DNA of 64,000 nt, from the NCBI RefSeq assembly GCF_003672135.1, contig NC_039513.1, positions 11,755,971 to 11,819,970 on the forward strand, written 5' to 3'. The translations under genes and the position numbers were made by a program. A model generated the notes under the pieces. The model was not told the DNA's origin, did no database searches, and worked only from the letters and a program-made list of their open reading frames with translations. Source of the stretch: Ooceraea biroi. Taxonomy: Eukaryota; Arthropoda; Insecta; Hymenoptera; Formicidae. Numbering within the stretch: the first letter of the stretch is position 1; every line of letters begins with the position of its first letter. This document shows positions 27,901-40,900 of the stretch, one piece after another.

Positions 27901-30387
27901 GGTGGTGCTTGGTTTTTTCTCGTCGTCTGCTCTCATAGACGCGAAGCACACGATGCGAACTACATTTTGTATGACGCATTGCACGCGACGCTGAGAACGC
28001 CAGCAAATCGTCTGCGCCACGTCTCGCAATTGCATTGTTACAAGCGCCAAGTGTTTCCCGCATTGTTCGTGTTACGTGGCAATTCTCTGCGTACAACCCG
28101 GCGGCCGGGACAACCCACATATTGCGGGAATAATGAAACATGCCGGCAGAGTATGATAGGCGCTTTTTGCAAAGCGTCTCTTGTCCGATCTGAAAAATTT
28201 AATTTACATACGCGTAGGGGTGCGTAAACCCGGCGCGGGATAATACAGGGCGGCCGCACGGAGTGCGAGCAAGGGGCGGCACTCAAGCGGGACGAAAGGG
28301 TGGTCACTTAATGTGGTTGAAAAATATTTTCCCGGGTTTTTGCGCGGGCGTGCGCCTCGCGCGAGCTCTGTGCTAATGCGTTCTCCGAATTCTTTCATCA
28401 TTATTTACCGCACGTGGATTACATCGTGGGTTACAATGAAAAAATTCCGCTTTGAAGGATGGCCGGCGGTGAATCAGCGTAAATCCATCGCACGTGTGTG
28501 AAGCGTAAGTACTTGTATATTTCTTCGTTTCGCTCGATAATTTTCCCGCGGGCCATTTCTCTTTATTAGATACGTCGCCCGAATGTTACGGCGTGTCGGG
28601 ACGTCCAACGGGGTGAAAAGGGATGGCTGGACGAAGGACGGGAGCGTTGAGGGTGTATCGTAACCGTAAATTCCAGTAAGATATAAGGGTCAACTGAAGA
28701 TATATCGACAGATCGCGATATAGCAGTTTGCATACAGAAAGTTCGAGCATTTCCACCGGAAGAGCGGATAGTAAAACCACCCCCTTGTATCACTTGCGTT
28801 CTCGAGGGTTGATGATGATATCCGCGCGCGGAAACACGTGCGCTCGTAAAATTACCCGGCAATCTAACTTGTTTCATCAGCAGGGAAGGTCTGGAGCGAA
28901 TAAACGTCAACGTGGAGACAGAATTGACGTCGCGATGATGATCTCACGGCGGATCCGAGAAGGCGGAGCATCTGGCGAAACGCCGACTCGGGACACCGAG
29001 GCTTATATTATAAGAATCCACGAAGAATTTTGCAATTAAATAAGGCATGCCTCCGCGGACGATGCACGAGCGCATTAATGCCTCTCGTGAAACGTTCATT
29101 TCCAGACTCCGCAGACACGCGAACTCAGTATGCAAATCGATGTTAACCCCGGGCACTTTCCGTCAGCTCTCTAACTGTTTCTTTGCGCAATCACGCGCAG
29201 CGCGCAGTTTCCGCGTCGAAATGATTCACGAAGTGACACGGAAAGTGGAACGCGATTCTCGCAAACGTCATCTGCGAAAGCAGCGTCGAGAAATTGGTTC
29301 GATCTCGTGCATTACGTTTCACTGGGTTACTCGGATACACATTACGATCTCTTTCTTTTCTTTCTCTCGGTCCCTCTCATTGCGTTTCCAAAGAAGACGC
29401 GCCGATGCAAATTTCGCTCCGCGGGCGTCGCCTGTTTCTTCGCCTTCGAGGATTCTATTACAGATAAATGCGCTCTTATCGATCGAATAATTGCTCCGGC
29501 AATTTTCTTTAATGGATTTCCGCTTATTCGTTAACGGAACAACCGAGTGCTTGGGACCAGGTGGGAATTATCGTGATTACTTTCTGAATGCGAAATGAAA
29601 GTGTGAGGCCACGTACAATACCACCCTCTGCCACACTAAGCTTGCGCTCTTATCTCTCGCGATTGCAATAATAAAAGTAATAATTCCGATTAAAGTGATT
29701 ACACATTACGATTACAGATTTATCAGGTCAATTTGCGGGAAGTCGTGCAAAACTGTAGAAACGATTAAATCCAGTTTAATTTGAAATTAGTCACGTCTCA
29801 GCTGCGCCAAGTATAATGCATATCATAATTCGTGTTATAAGTCATGCTTGTAAGGTGCAATCAATGCCTCTAAGGCTCGCGTACGAGTGAACGAGAATTA
29901 AATCAATGCAAGCAGGCAGACAGGCAGGCAAAAAAGTGAGAGGAAGGAAAAACTCGTCTTATTAATTTGCGTTAACACAGCCGCGAGTAAAGAAAATTTA
30001 TGTTAATGAGGTGTGCTATTATTCTTTTAATGTTCCACGGAGGTCGGGAGATTCTAAATTAGCGAGAATTGAGTCTAAGATCCCCCAACGTAATCCATTA
30101 TAATTTACAGCTCACCGGCGAGCACGGAATTTAATTTTCTTTCATGAAGGGCGGATTTCGCGAGTCGTTGATTGTGAGATCTCTTGTGCAAGTCCGTTCG
30201 CCGACGTACGACGCACGATCGCGTTGAATTACCAGAGTGGCGAATATATAGCGTAATACATATAAGCTGCACGTGAGGTATTAATGCAATTAGCCCGCAA
30301 TACCACACGCGGCGCTCAACGTTTCCAGTAAATCTCATTTTTAACTTACATGCTTTCATAACAGTTCGCAGCATATATGCAAATCTT
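21991..30387. other. Receptor 3'UTR and intergenic DNA, no gene recognised
   Basis: The first part is presumably 3'UTR of the tyramine receptor; an AATAAA occurs near 23,127. No further exon with recognisable homology was found on either strand. Simple sequence occurs at about 25,650-25,700 (TA-rich) and 26,006-26,036 (TA then CA). Confidence 0.45.
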
Positions 30388-30573
30388 ATGGCCTGGAACG
30401 TGATTTTCCCGTATTTTTTCGTTGTCATGTTTTTAACATGCCGTTCATGCGAATACGCGCGTTTTCCCGTTTATAACGAGCCCTCGACTTGGGTGCGCGT
30501 TTCGAATTCGAAGTGGCAGCAAAAAATTGGAGGCAATATCAAGCCACGCTCCGGTGAAAATTTCAAATCATAA
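30388..30573 (+). other. Open frame with a signal-peptide-like start, possible 5' exon of the Ir25a-like gene
   Basis: The frame opens with ATG and a hydrophobic stretch (residues 1-18, MAWNVIFPYFFVVMFLTC) resembling a secretory signal. It lies 1.5 kb upstream of the first recognisable exon of the Ir25a-like receptor, which needs a signal peptide and lacks one in the exons I can identify. I see no homology in the rest of the frame and did not establish a matching splice phase, so this is a weak candidate only. Confidence 0.15.
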
Positions 30574-31867
30574 TATTAAGCTACTTTAGAGTTTAATTAA
30601 ACCACGCAGCAATTTAGCGTTTACTCGAGTGTCGCGATTCAAGTTTTATTCTGCTCTGACATGGCGAGATATTTAAATTAACTTTTCCAGGTAAGACGTC
30701 CCGCAGAATGAAAATCTCATTGTCAAACCCGAGAGTCTCTGACTATCCCAGAAAAAGTAGTGTAATTCCCATGCAAGCATCAAGAATTCTGCACTGACAG
30801 ACGCGAATGTAACAACCGGCGTAATGTAACAGGCACGGTATTCCCGTAAACCGTGCCAAACGAAATTGCACGTTGCACAGGAAACGTGCGCGTGCTGGAA
30901 AATACTAGACGTACGTGCTCGCGGTCCAATTTCCGCGCGGAAATACGTAAAAACAGAAGTAGCTCGCGGTAATACCCCGTATCGACTATTGACGGGGAGG
31001 AAGGTACTTTGAAAAAAAAAGTAGAAAAGAAAGCGAAGAGGAGGAAAAGGGTAGATTGGTGGTAAGTAAGCACCGACCGCGCGCCATCCCCGAGGCAACC
31101 GGGGCGGAAACACAAGCGCGAGGGTTGTAAAGAGATCGCGTTTCGCGGGGATTCGCGGCCGCACGCCTTCGCCGGCGAGTTCTTATTTTCCGTATTTTCG
31201 CGCGGTATATTACGTGTGGGTGAGTATATCACTGTGACTGGGGAAAAAAATCGTGATAACAGACGGAAAAGACCGACGCACGTTTCACGCTTTTGATACA
31301 CCCGCGCGAACTTTATAAGAGCTCCGACGGAGCATGGGGCGAAATTCATAGCCACCATCGCGGCGATGGTGAGACCTTCCGGCGCAACTGGGTCTTCATT
31401 CTTCGCATTTCGCACGATATATTACATTGTCGAGCACAGCGCGGGAAAATTTGTGATAGCAAACGAAAAACACGGGCGGGCACGTACGTTTTAGTTTCAG
31501 TACTTCGGAGCACAAGGCGAATTTTTGCTTTAGTGGCGCATTATACAGCAGCTAGCGCCCGTGAAATGATTTCAAGCTTGAAAAACGGAAGATAATTATG
31601 GGCCACTAATTTTGCATCGTTGTAAAATTTAATTTGTTTGCAAGCCGTCTCTCTTTCTCTTTCTCTGCTATAAACTTGTATTTTCAATACCGAGGTCGGA
31701 TTACGTTATTACTCGCCTGTGAATTGACGCGTATCGCGTATCGCGGAGCTTTCTAATTGGAGATCAGTTAAAACCCGGATTAACCCGGATGGACCTTACA
31801 AAGTTGGTGCCGTAGTTGCAGCAGTCCGAGTGTTTCCAGCGCAATTAGCGGTGCGGAAACCCGCAAG

Positions 31868-34800
31868 ATGAATGTCAGCACGAGACCGCGGTATCGTGTG
31901 GTAACGTCCATCTACCAGCCATTCGTCATGTACAACGATAGCAGCGGTACTTTCTACGGCTACTGCATCGATCTTCTGAACGCGATAGCGGAAATCTCGG
32001 GCTTCGACTATGACATACGGGAATCGAAAGACTTTGGCCATCTGACAAGATCGGGCGAGTGGACCGGTATGGTGAAGGACCTGATAACGGATGCGGCTGA
32101 CATCAGCGCGGCACCCTTATGGATAACGCATTCTCGGCGGCAGGTACGTCATTTGCGTAAAATTGATGAACCGTGATGATTTTCTTTAGTGTAACAAATC
32201 TATTATCTAACACAATATTTGTCCAAAAGCAATTATTTTCAAGAAATATCTTTTGTTCTTTCAACAGGTAGTGGATTATACCGAGCCCTTCTACAAGGAA
32301 AACGGCATCGCGATCATGATGCGGAAGCCCAAGCAGGCCACCTTCTTCCTGTGGTTCCTCACGATCCTCGATTATCATGTCTGGCTGAACTTTGCTGCCG
32401 GCTTCCTCCTCACATCAATTTTGATCTATCTGTTCGAGCGTTGTTTACTCATCAGCTACAAAAATGCGCCTGAAAGGTACAGAGGCCAGTCAAATTCGCG
32501 TTACGCAAAGCTCAGGGAATGCTTCTGGTTCTGTTTGATGTCGTTCACGTCTGAGAGCTGCGGCGAGCTACCCAAGAATCTAGCCGGCAAATTGGCGGCC
32601 GTTGTCTGGTGGCTCTTCGTGTTCGTCATTGTGGCGGTGTATAACGCGAATCTCACTGTCTACCGGACCTTGTATCGATTGGAGCGTCACATCGAAACGA
32701 TAGACGACCTCAGGAGGCAAAATCAGGTGGAGTACTCGACCGTCTACAATTCGTCAGCCCACAGGTACTTCAAGAATCTGCGAGACAGCGAGAAGATTCT
32801 GTCGAAGTGAGTGAAACTTTTCCTTCCTTTTCGATCTTCCTTCTCGATCAGGCTAATCTCGGTATGAAATCTGCAATAATGGTATAATCGATAATAAAAT
32901 ACGCGAATGATTTGTGATATCACGAGGTAATAAGGGTGTAGGCTTGGCGCGGGATAATGGTCTGGGAAGCAACGTCGTATGTCGTTCCTAAAGATGCGAA
33001 AATACAGCTGAAAGTTCGGGTAGAGATAATGAGTTTTTTATAACTCGCGGGAGAATCGATATGCCGCGACAGGAGAGAGATAATGTATTTGCACGATGAA
33101 GCTTTGCAAGCTGAGCCGAACCGAGCCGATACCTTCAGCAAATGTGGAGAAAATCCTCCAACGAAGAATTATTAGGCAGCCCTGATAACGGATGACAATG
33201 GCGATTGTGAGAACTTACAATATCCAGGGCGGTATTACTGTTATTACTGTTTCTTTTGATACACCCGCGTTGTGAACGGTAAATACGCTATAAGGCCGTA
33301 CATATGGCCTTTGTCTTTTTTTTTTGGTACAAGAATAAATTGAAGATGATCGCGTACCTTGTGATATAAACTTTAATAATTCCAATTATTGAACGTGATG
33401 TGATAATAACCGATTTATCAAAATAATATAGAAATTTGTGCATAGTCGCTCAAGTAGCAAGTTCGCGATAGGTAAATTATATTACCTACTTTGAAACGTA
33501 ATATGTGTTTCGCTCGAAGCAATTATTATTCAATAGAAAACTGTATATAGATATATTAGATATATATTGGGTTGGCCAAAAAGTAATTGCATTTTTTTCT
33601 AATATAGATGGACATACATGTCTTGAAATGTAACTAACTTCATTCTAAACCGCAAATTCATTATGTAGGTTAACAACTCACAGTTCAAGCTTGTTTTACA
33701 AAAAGAAAGTACACGATTTCGTTAACAATTGTTTCTTTGCCGTCGATTTCAAAATGGAAAATCAAAAAGAACATTTTCGTCATATTTTCTTTTATTACTT
33801 CCGAAAAGGGAAAAACGCTGTGCAAGCTCATAAAAAGTTATGTCATGTATATGGCGAAGATGCTTTAAAACTGCGGCAGTGTCAAAATTGGTTTACTAAA
33901 TTTCGATCTCGAGATTTTAATGTGAAAGATGCACCACGCTCAGGAAGGCCAATCGAAATTGATGATGACAAAATAAAGGCACTGATCGATTCCAATCGGC
34001 GTTTAACGACACGAGAGATTGCTGAAAATCTTAACATATCGAAATCAAGTGTTGAAAACCATTTAAAACGACTTGGATACATTAGTAAGCTCGATATTTG
34101 GGTACCACATGAGCTCAAAGAAATTCATCTCACTAAGCGTATTGACATCTGCGATTCTCTTTTGAAACGTGAGGAAAATGATCGATTTTTGAAACGCATG
34201 ATAACAGGCGACGAAAAATGGATCGTCTACAACAACGTCAAACGAAAAAGATGGTGGAGCAAGCGTGATGAACCTGCTGAAAGCACTTGAAAAGCAGATA
34301 TTCACCAAAGAAAGATTATGCTGTCAGTCTGGTGGGACTTTAAAGGTATTGTATATTTTGAGCTGCTTGCAAGGAATCAAACCATTAATTCAGACGTATA
34401 CTGTCGTCAACTGGATTGCCATCAAACAGAAACGTCGAGAATTGGTGAATCGCAAAGGTGTTGTGTTTCACCATGATAACGCTAGACCACATACAAGTTT
34501 GGTCACTCGTGAAAAATTGTTGCAGCTTGGATGGGATGTGTTACCACATCCACCATATTCGCCAGACCTGGCACCATCAGATTACCATTTGTTTCGTTCT
34601 TTGCAAAACGCCTTGAATGGTAAAACCTTTACTGCTGATGAGGATATCAAATCGTTCTTGGAATTGTTTTTTGCTGAAAAAGATAAGAACTTTTTTGAGC
34701 GCGGAATCTTGAAGTTGCCTGAAAAATGGCAAAAGATAATCAAACAAAATAGACAATATATTGTTTAATAAAGTTTTTGTTTCCCATGAAAAATTCGCCT

Positions 34801-36003
34801 TTTATTTATATAAAAAAAAACGCAATTACTTTTTGGCCAACCCAATACATATAGATATAATAGATTTTGAATCCTGTATAATACGGATGAATTGCTTAAA
34901 TTAATAATACTAATAATATTAATTAAATAATTCAAACACATTTAATTAACTATCTCGTACTCGAAAATTACAATTTCGTACTGACGCGTCGACGTACTGA
35001 CATTTGAAATTTAGCGTAAGACTTGCTTCGATTCATTAATATTAATACAATACGTATTAGCCATTCCGTCATTTGAAAGGCAATTACCTAGCACATATGC
35101 ATCTTTCGTGCGCGGGAGCGATTATATAGCTTCACGTAGTTTATAAATAATGGAAGCAATTGACGCAAAAAGTAAGCGGTTCTTAAGGAGGCGATACGAA
35201 ACGACGCATCTCAAGCGTGAAAGAAGCAAGTCCGATCACGAGGCACGCTTTCCAACAAATCGAATCGCCTCAGTAAGTCGTGAAAATATTTCGCAGTCTA
35301 TGGAAACAACTGAATTTGGACGACAGCATGTCGGATTACGAGAAGAGCAAGCTGTCTGTATGGGAGTATCCGGTCGAGGAGAAGTACACGAAGATATACG
35401 AGGCGATGAAGAAAACTGGCTTCTTCGCTAACATACAGGAAGCCGTCGACAGCGTGCGGAAAGTGAATCGCACTCGAGAATTTGCTTATGTAGGGGAAGC
35501 GATGCTAATCCGTTATCTCGTATTAACAAATTGCGACTTGAAGCAAGTGGGTCGTGAATTTGGCGAGATGCCGTTCGCGTTTGCCGTTAAGAAGGGATCG
35601 CCGCTGAAAAGCAAGCTTGACGACGCGTACGTGTCTCTAATTACGTTTTTATAATTTTACAATGTTATTTAAAATATTATTATGAGTGCAAAGTACCGCT
35701 CTGTTGACGAGTACACAGAATTAATTAACGAAATTTTTTAATAGCGTAATAAACGTATGATGTAATTCTCTATGTTTTGTATGCAGAATTGCGCAAGCCA
35801 TGGTTCAAGGAATATCTTCGAAATTGGAAAACAAGTGGTGGGACGAGAACCCAGCGAAAGCGCACTGTTCAAACAGTAACGAAATTGACTCTGGATTTAC
35901 GTTTCGTGATATGGCGGCAATATTTTTACTCATTCCCATTGGCATTTTTCTCACGAGTGTTATATTGTGCCTACAATATTACCGGTTTCATCGTACAAAA
36001 TAG
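31868..36003 (+). CDS. Divergent Ir25a-like ionotropic receptor (four exons, ligand-binding and channel domains)
   Basis: Exons 31868-32143, 32268-32806, 35297-35626 and 35787-36003 join with matching phases (0, 2, 2) into 453 codons. Seen: a lower S1 lobe (YRVVTSIYQPFVMYN, then HSRRQ carrying the Arg that in glutamate receptors holds the alpha-carboxylate), M1 from about residue 110 (VWLNFAAGFLLTSILIYLF), a pore loop, M3, an S2 lobe (FAYVGEAMLIRYLVLTNCDL with the acidic residue retained) and M4 near the end. It aligns throughout with the downstream Ir25a, and the last two introns share position and phase. Odd points: the pore motif SYTANLAAFLT reads VYNANLTVYRT; the pore loop TPQGGGE reads TSESCGE; one extra intron (32144-32267); no amino-terminal domain or signal peptide found. 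The start is uncertain: the frame stays open back to 31784, so 31868 may instead be an internal exon edge. Likely a tandem duplicate that may have lost normal channel function; not Ir93a. Confidence 0.8.
33567..34845 (+). mobile_element. Full-length mariner (Tc1/mariner superfamily) insertion with TA duplication
   Basis: A 1279-bp element bounded by inverted repeats starting TTGGGTTGGCCAAAAAGTAA and ending in the complement, matching over about 25 bp and A/T-rich beyond. It is flanked by TA on both sides (33565-33566, 34846-34847), the standard mariner target duplication. It contains one transposase gene in the same orientation, now broken. It sits entirely within an intron of the Ir25a-like receptor in sense orientation, so it need not disrupt splicing. 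The well preserved ends suggest a fairly recent insertion. Confidence 0.95.
33754..34768 (+). pseudogene. Mariner transposase, broken by a stop and a frameshift
   Basis: The start ATG at 33754 gives MENQKEHFRH, typical of mariner transposases. Seen: an N-terminal helix-turn-helix part with the linker SGRPIEIDDD, a second helix-turn-helix (TTREIAENLNISKSSVENHL), the mariner motif WVPHEL, the first catalytic Asp in TGDEKWI, the second in HHDNARPH and the third in SPDLAPSDYHLF, 34 residues after the second (DD34D). Breaks: an in-frame TGA at 34288-34290, and a frame change (net +1) between about 34,405 and 34,440, before the segment containing the second Asp. All three catalytic Asp codons survive, but no full-length enzyme can be made from this copy. 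Confidence 0.95.
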
Positions 36004-37947
36004 AGACGCAGTATGAAAAAATCGATGGCTGTTTGTGAAAGCGGCAGGGATAAAAGTGCCACGAAAAATAACGGCTTTTCGTGAGTGAACAATATCAAAG
36101 CCGAAAATTTAGTGTGCAACAGTAGCGGGGGAGGATATTTTCTCTTTAACGCGTTTCACGAGGAAAAATTATTTTTATCGCACCTTTGAAAATTTCGGGT
36201 TCGAGAAAAAGAGAGAATTAATTTGCAGCTTTGAATTTGTAAATGGAAATGTAAAGTGTAATTGCTTTTGTAATATCTATCTGTTATGTAAAATTTCTGG
36301 CATTAACGCGGAAATATTATTGACTAAGCTAGAGAGAGAGAGAGTAATATATTATCCGGCAGCACCGCCATAAGCGGTATCTGCATATATCTGATGCCTT
36401 GAACACGGCACAAATGGAGCTGGATATCATTACAAGGCTTCGAGTTGATTGTGCTTAAATTACACATTTCGAGATTCTTAATCCTGTTCGCTCGCACCGC
36501 CGCAGTGTGCATGTATGTCAAGGACGTAGTTTAGTTGCTATCACAGAGTTATGAATTACTAGACCAGGGAATGTAGCTTTCCACCATTTTCATAACCGAT
36601 TTACGTTCATAAGAACCGCTGGTGATTGTACCGATGATGCGAGTTTGCGTGTGATACCGTCTAAAAATAGCACTCAATAGTAACGAGGTACCTCTACAAC
36701 GATCGAGTGGTCATTAAAATGCGCACATGCAATCCGAGTTTTTAATACATGTAAATGCAGTATTTGAACAAAATGCACTGTAACGGATTATAAATCACAG
36801 TCACGGGGAAGATTCATCCCGCTGATCCTCGTACGAGCGCACGTGTCAGCGGAAGTGGAATACAGTGTGTCGCGTAATACTCGTCCTGTCCTAAGCAAAT
36901 AAAAACTGTTATCTCTGCTTCCTGGACGGTATTTCTTCGTTTCAGAATCCTGTCCGAGACGTGTCCACGTAAAAGCGGTCGATTACGACCGCCTTAAAAT
37001 AACAGTTACAATTTACTTAATTCGTATTACAGTAATCAATTATTTTGGGTTTCTCTTGCTTGCTTACGAAGGAGATAATTTTTAAAAAATTTATAAATGT
37101 ACAATATTACATAAAAATTACATTTCTTACAACTTTATACAATTTTTTTAGAAACGAGAGTAGCGCGTGACTCGCACGTAATCACGACGAAATCAACTCG
37201 CGTGTAGCTTTATCGGTGAAACGTATGACGATACACGTAAACGCCGGGCACGTCGAATTTTCTCAAAAGGAACGCGTGTGATGACACGCGTGTCGGACAC
37301 ACGTGCTGAAACGATTGATTAGGGTCATCCCCGCGGCAACCGATGGGCAAACACAAATAAAACGGAGAGCACCCTGGAGCGAGACGCCTGAGAGTCGCCA
37401 GTAGGCCAGCTGACCGGTCCGCGCAATATCCGCTTTGAGTTTTCGGATGTGTACGGTGGTTCCGGGGAAAATCGTCCCGGGAGAAAGCATCCTGATGATG
37501 CCATAACGAGTTCTCGTCGCTCACGTGTTCCCTTTGAATCGCAATTAAACCGCAAAGGCCGCACTGGCGTTGCCAGTTTCTTTTTACAGCGAGTATCGGT
37601 AATAATCCGAGATACCGGACTTCGGAATAACGTTGTTAGCTCGTTGCGAACGCAAGTTAATCGCGTCAGGTGCTCAGGGAGTACCGACAAGTTTCCCTAA
37701 AGGGATAGGAACTCCCGCGCTGCCGAACTGCTCCCGATGCGCCCACCGTCATCCCTCGCGAGGGGAAATGTAGAAACACTGATAACTGATATCACAAGGT
37801 CCTCGGAGTTTCCACGGAGAGTCCACGGAAAGTATTTCTCGTAAATCGAGTTGGTTTCCTCCGCCATTTCGCCGGGGTCGTCCAGTCCCGTCGCGGTTGA
37901 TGATCCGCAGCTTCCGGTCGCAAGAGGGAAGACTCGAGCGAGGGATC
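36004..37947. other. Intergenic gap between the paired receptor genes
   Basis: This presumably holds the 3' end of the upstream receptor transcript and the promoter of Ir25a. I see AATAAA at about 36,897 but no defined promoter motif. No coding exon recognised. Confidence 0.5.
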
Positions 37948-40900
37948 ATGGGGTATGAGCATCGCGTCATGAAGATCTGTATTTTATACATGCTGTCGGT
38001 CATTTTTGCGGTCTACGCAGCGGAAGACGTCGAGATGTCGAGCGGAGGCGATGAACGGAGACCGGCAAAGTCGAGACCGGTAAACCTATGTAGGTTTCCT
38101 TTGTAGGGGTGTTATGGGGAAATTTTGAGTCGTAGCGCGATGTGACGATGCTTTATAATTAATGTATTGTATATTATTGTATAACACATCATCGCGTTAC
38201 CGTCACGTAATCATTATTGTATAGTATTGCTCACGATGCTGTTATACTTATCGTTACATTTATCATTACGCAAAGGGAAGATTCTCGTGTCCGTGCAACG
38301 ATACGACAAGCTGGAAGCTCTCTAGCTTAGTCACTACTATTTCGGTAAAATTTCACATCTTTTCTTCACGGACAAGTTCCACTTGTAAAAGAAAGGCAGC
38401 TTTTCAAGCTATTCCATTAAGCTTTTTCGCGAGAACCGATGCGCGATAACCGTCTTTGTCTTATATAAGAGCAGTCGTAGCCTTTCATTAACAGGCTATT
38501 TAAGTGGAACAGCCTGAGCGCGCTACGACTCAATATTAATCGTCTGACTTTACTTTACCTTCTTTCTTCTTGCATGCCACGTTCCGACGTGGCGCTTTTT
38601 CCTCAATTAGTTACAATTACTGGCATGAGGAACACGGTGGCCAACGAGAGCATGACCGTCGCCTTGAAGGCTCTGCGGGAGAAATATCCGGGTCACCTAG
38701 GCAGCGTGTGGTCCGTGCAGATCAACGAGACCGACATCAGTGAGAGCCTCGAGTCCATATGCAATGCATGGAGCTCGGCCACCGCCAATGGCGCTACCAC
38801 CGTCCCGGATCTGATCTTGGACCTGACGATGACCGGTGTTTCCAGCTCGTTCACCGCGGCGATGGGAGTCCCGACCTTGTCTGCCACGTACGGCCAGGAG
38901 GGCGACATTCGGGACTGGAGAGACTTGGACCTCGATCAAAAGGACTATTTGATCCAGGTACGCAGTGCGGTCAACTGTGCGCAAAAGTAATTTGTTCAAG
39001 GATCACGTTATGGTTTGGTATGACAAAGTTAACAAAAGATTCGACAATCGGTTTGATTTACGAACATCATTTGCTAATCGCTTGAGGTCTTCTTCACTTC
39101 AGATAATGCCACCAGCAGATCTGATGCCCGAGGTAATCCGGCAGCTGGCGATCCAGCTGAACATCACCAACGCCGGCATCCTCTTCGACAAGCACTTCAT
39201 CATGAATCACAAGTACAAGAGCCTGCTGCTGAACGTGCCGACCAGACACGTCATCAATGACCTGCAGGCCTCGCCGGACGCAATAAAAATGCAGTTATCT
39301 CGGTTGCGAGATCTAGATGTGGTAAATTACTTTCTACTGGGCGATGGAAGCTCCATCGACAGGATCCTGAACATCGGAAACTCGTTGGGCTTCACCGGGC
39401 GGAAGTACGGTTGGTTCATTCTGACCTTGGAAGACACGGTATGGCCGAGTTGCGCGTGCGAGAACATCACCATCTTGTTCCTGAGGCCGCAACCACCGAC
39501 CACGTCAAGCAATCAGAGTCAAGCGGAGTCCACCTTGAAGACAATGCTACCAAAACCACTGCTCTCGTCCGGCTTTTACTACGATTTGACCTTGCTGGGC
39601 GTCAACGCGATGAAATCAGCCCTGGACAACGGCGACTGGCCCTTGGAACCCACTCACATCAATTGCGATACGTATAACGGCACGAACATACCGACGAGAG
39701 GCTTCGACTTCTTCACTAAACTGATGGAGACCTCGCAGACCATGACACCGACGTACGCGGGCTTCAGTTGGGGGAAGAAGAACGGTGAACATGGCGCAAA
39801 TTTTAAGATGATCATGTACATGGTGAACATCGAGCATGAGAAGATCTTGTCACGGGTGGAGAACGGGTACTGGCAGGCAGGCATCGAGACGCCCATGCAG
39901 GCAAGTACAAGTTCCTGCAAGCACAGATTTTATGGAAATGTCGAAACGCGCTGCTTTGATAGAGAATATCAAATTAAATTACTCTCCAATTATATAATAC
40001 TAGCTGGCGCTTGTTCCTCGCGCGCTTCGCGCGCTCGGTATATTTGGAAAATATAAAACATAAAGAACGTATTGTTTTACGACGCGCACATTTTTAGAAG
40101 TTACAAGACGATTGCACATAGCCTATGTTACTTAGGAAGATCTAAGCTATTCACCAGTGAAAGATTTTTTCAAATCGGTTTAGTAGTTTCTGAGATTATC
40201 CCGAACAATGGAACAAACTTTATCTCTTTATTATATTAGTATGATAGTATGATGTAACTAAATTATTCTCTAATTATTATTTTACCGAAATCAGAGATTC
40301 GCTGGCACGAATTACTCAGACTTGAATGCACGACGTAGAGAGATTAGAGTTATAAAATTCAGATAATATTTTTCTGCGAGAAGTCTTCAACGTTGCAACA
40401 ACCCTTTCGATTTTTCATTCTCCAATTCTCATGTGTTATGTCCAAGGATTATTGATCACGCCTGACCGCCGTGGCTGACCGAGCAGCATTTACGCGATCG
40501 ATCGCTCATATTTTTCTGTTTATATTGTATACCACGGGATAGGTTCTGTAATTCATAAAGATAAATTGATTACGTATAAAAATTGCACAGCTGCATGCAA
40601 AATGTCGTCGGAATGCGTTTTATGAAATATCCATTTGTTCGGACAGAATGTCGGGACCGTATTACACAATAACGTAATAAAGAAAGCTCATAAATAATAA
40701 TGAGTGCTGAAAGTCAAGATTACTTTTAAAGCAATATTTCCATAGTTATATGTCCTTCTCAAAGAGTGTGCACTAACACACGCAAACGCAATAATACAAG
40801 ATACTCATTAAGAGGCACGTAAGCGTGTTGAGAAAAGAAAATTCTTTTCGATCTAATCTTTTGTCGTTCCATTGGAATATCTCATCATATATCTGTCTGA

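Larger units (their letters stand above)
32807..35296 (+). other. Large intron of the Ir25a-like gene carrying a mariner
   Basis: The donor is AA followed by GTGAGT and the acceptor is TTTCGCAG. The phase-2 position matches Ir25a intron 41991-42118. About half of its 2490 bp is the mariner insertion; the rest is AT-rich with no recognised feature. Confidence 0.8.

Noticed and set aside
31868..36003. Assignment of the upstream receptor to Ir93a
   Set aside because: The S2 region and pore flanks align much better with Ir25a (WxYPVxxKYTK, TNCDL, FAxxVxxGSPL) and two introns coincide with Ir25a.
37897..37947. Upstream TTG start extending Ir25a exon 1
   Set aside because: Eukaryotic start is ATG; 37948 or 37969 place the signal peptide at the N terminus.
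38080..38081. GT donor at 38080 for Ir25a exon 1
   Set aside because: It gives phase 0, which hits a stop in exon 2; the donor at 38090 gives phase 1 and a continuous homologous protein.
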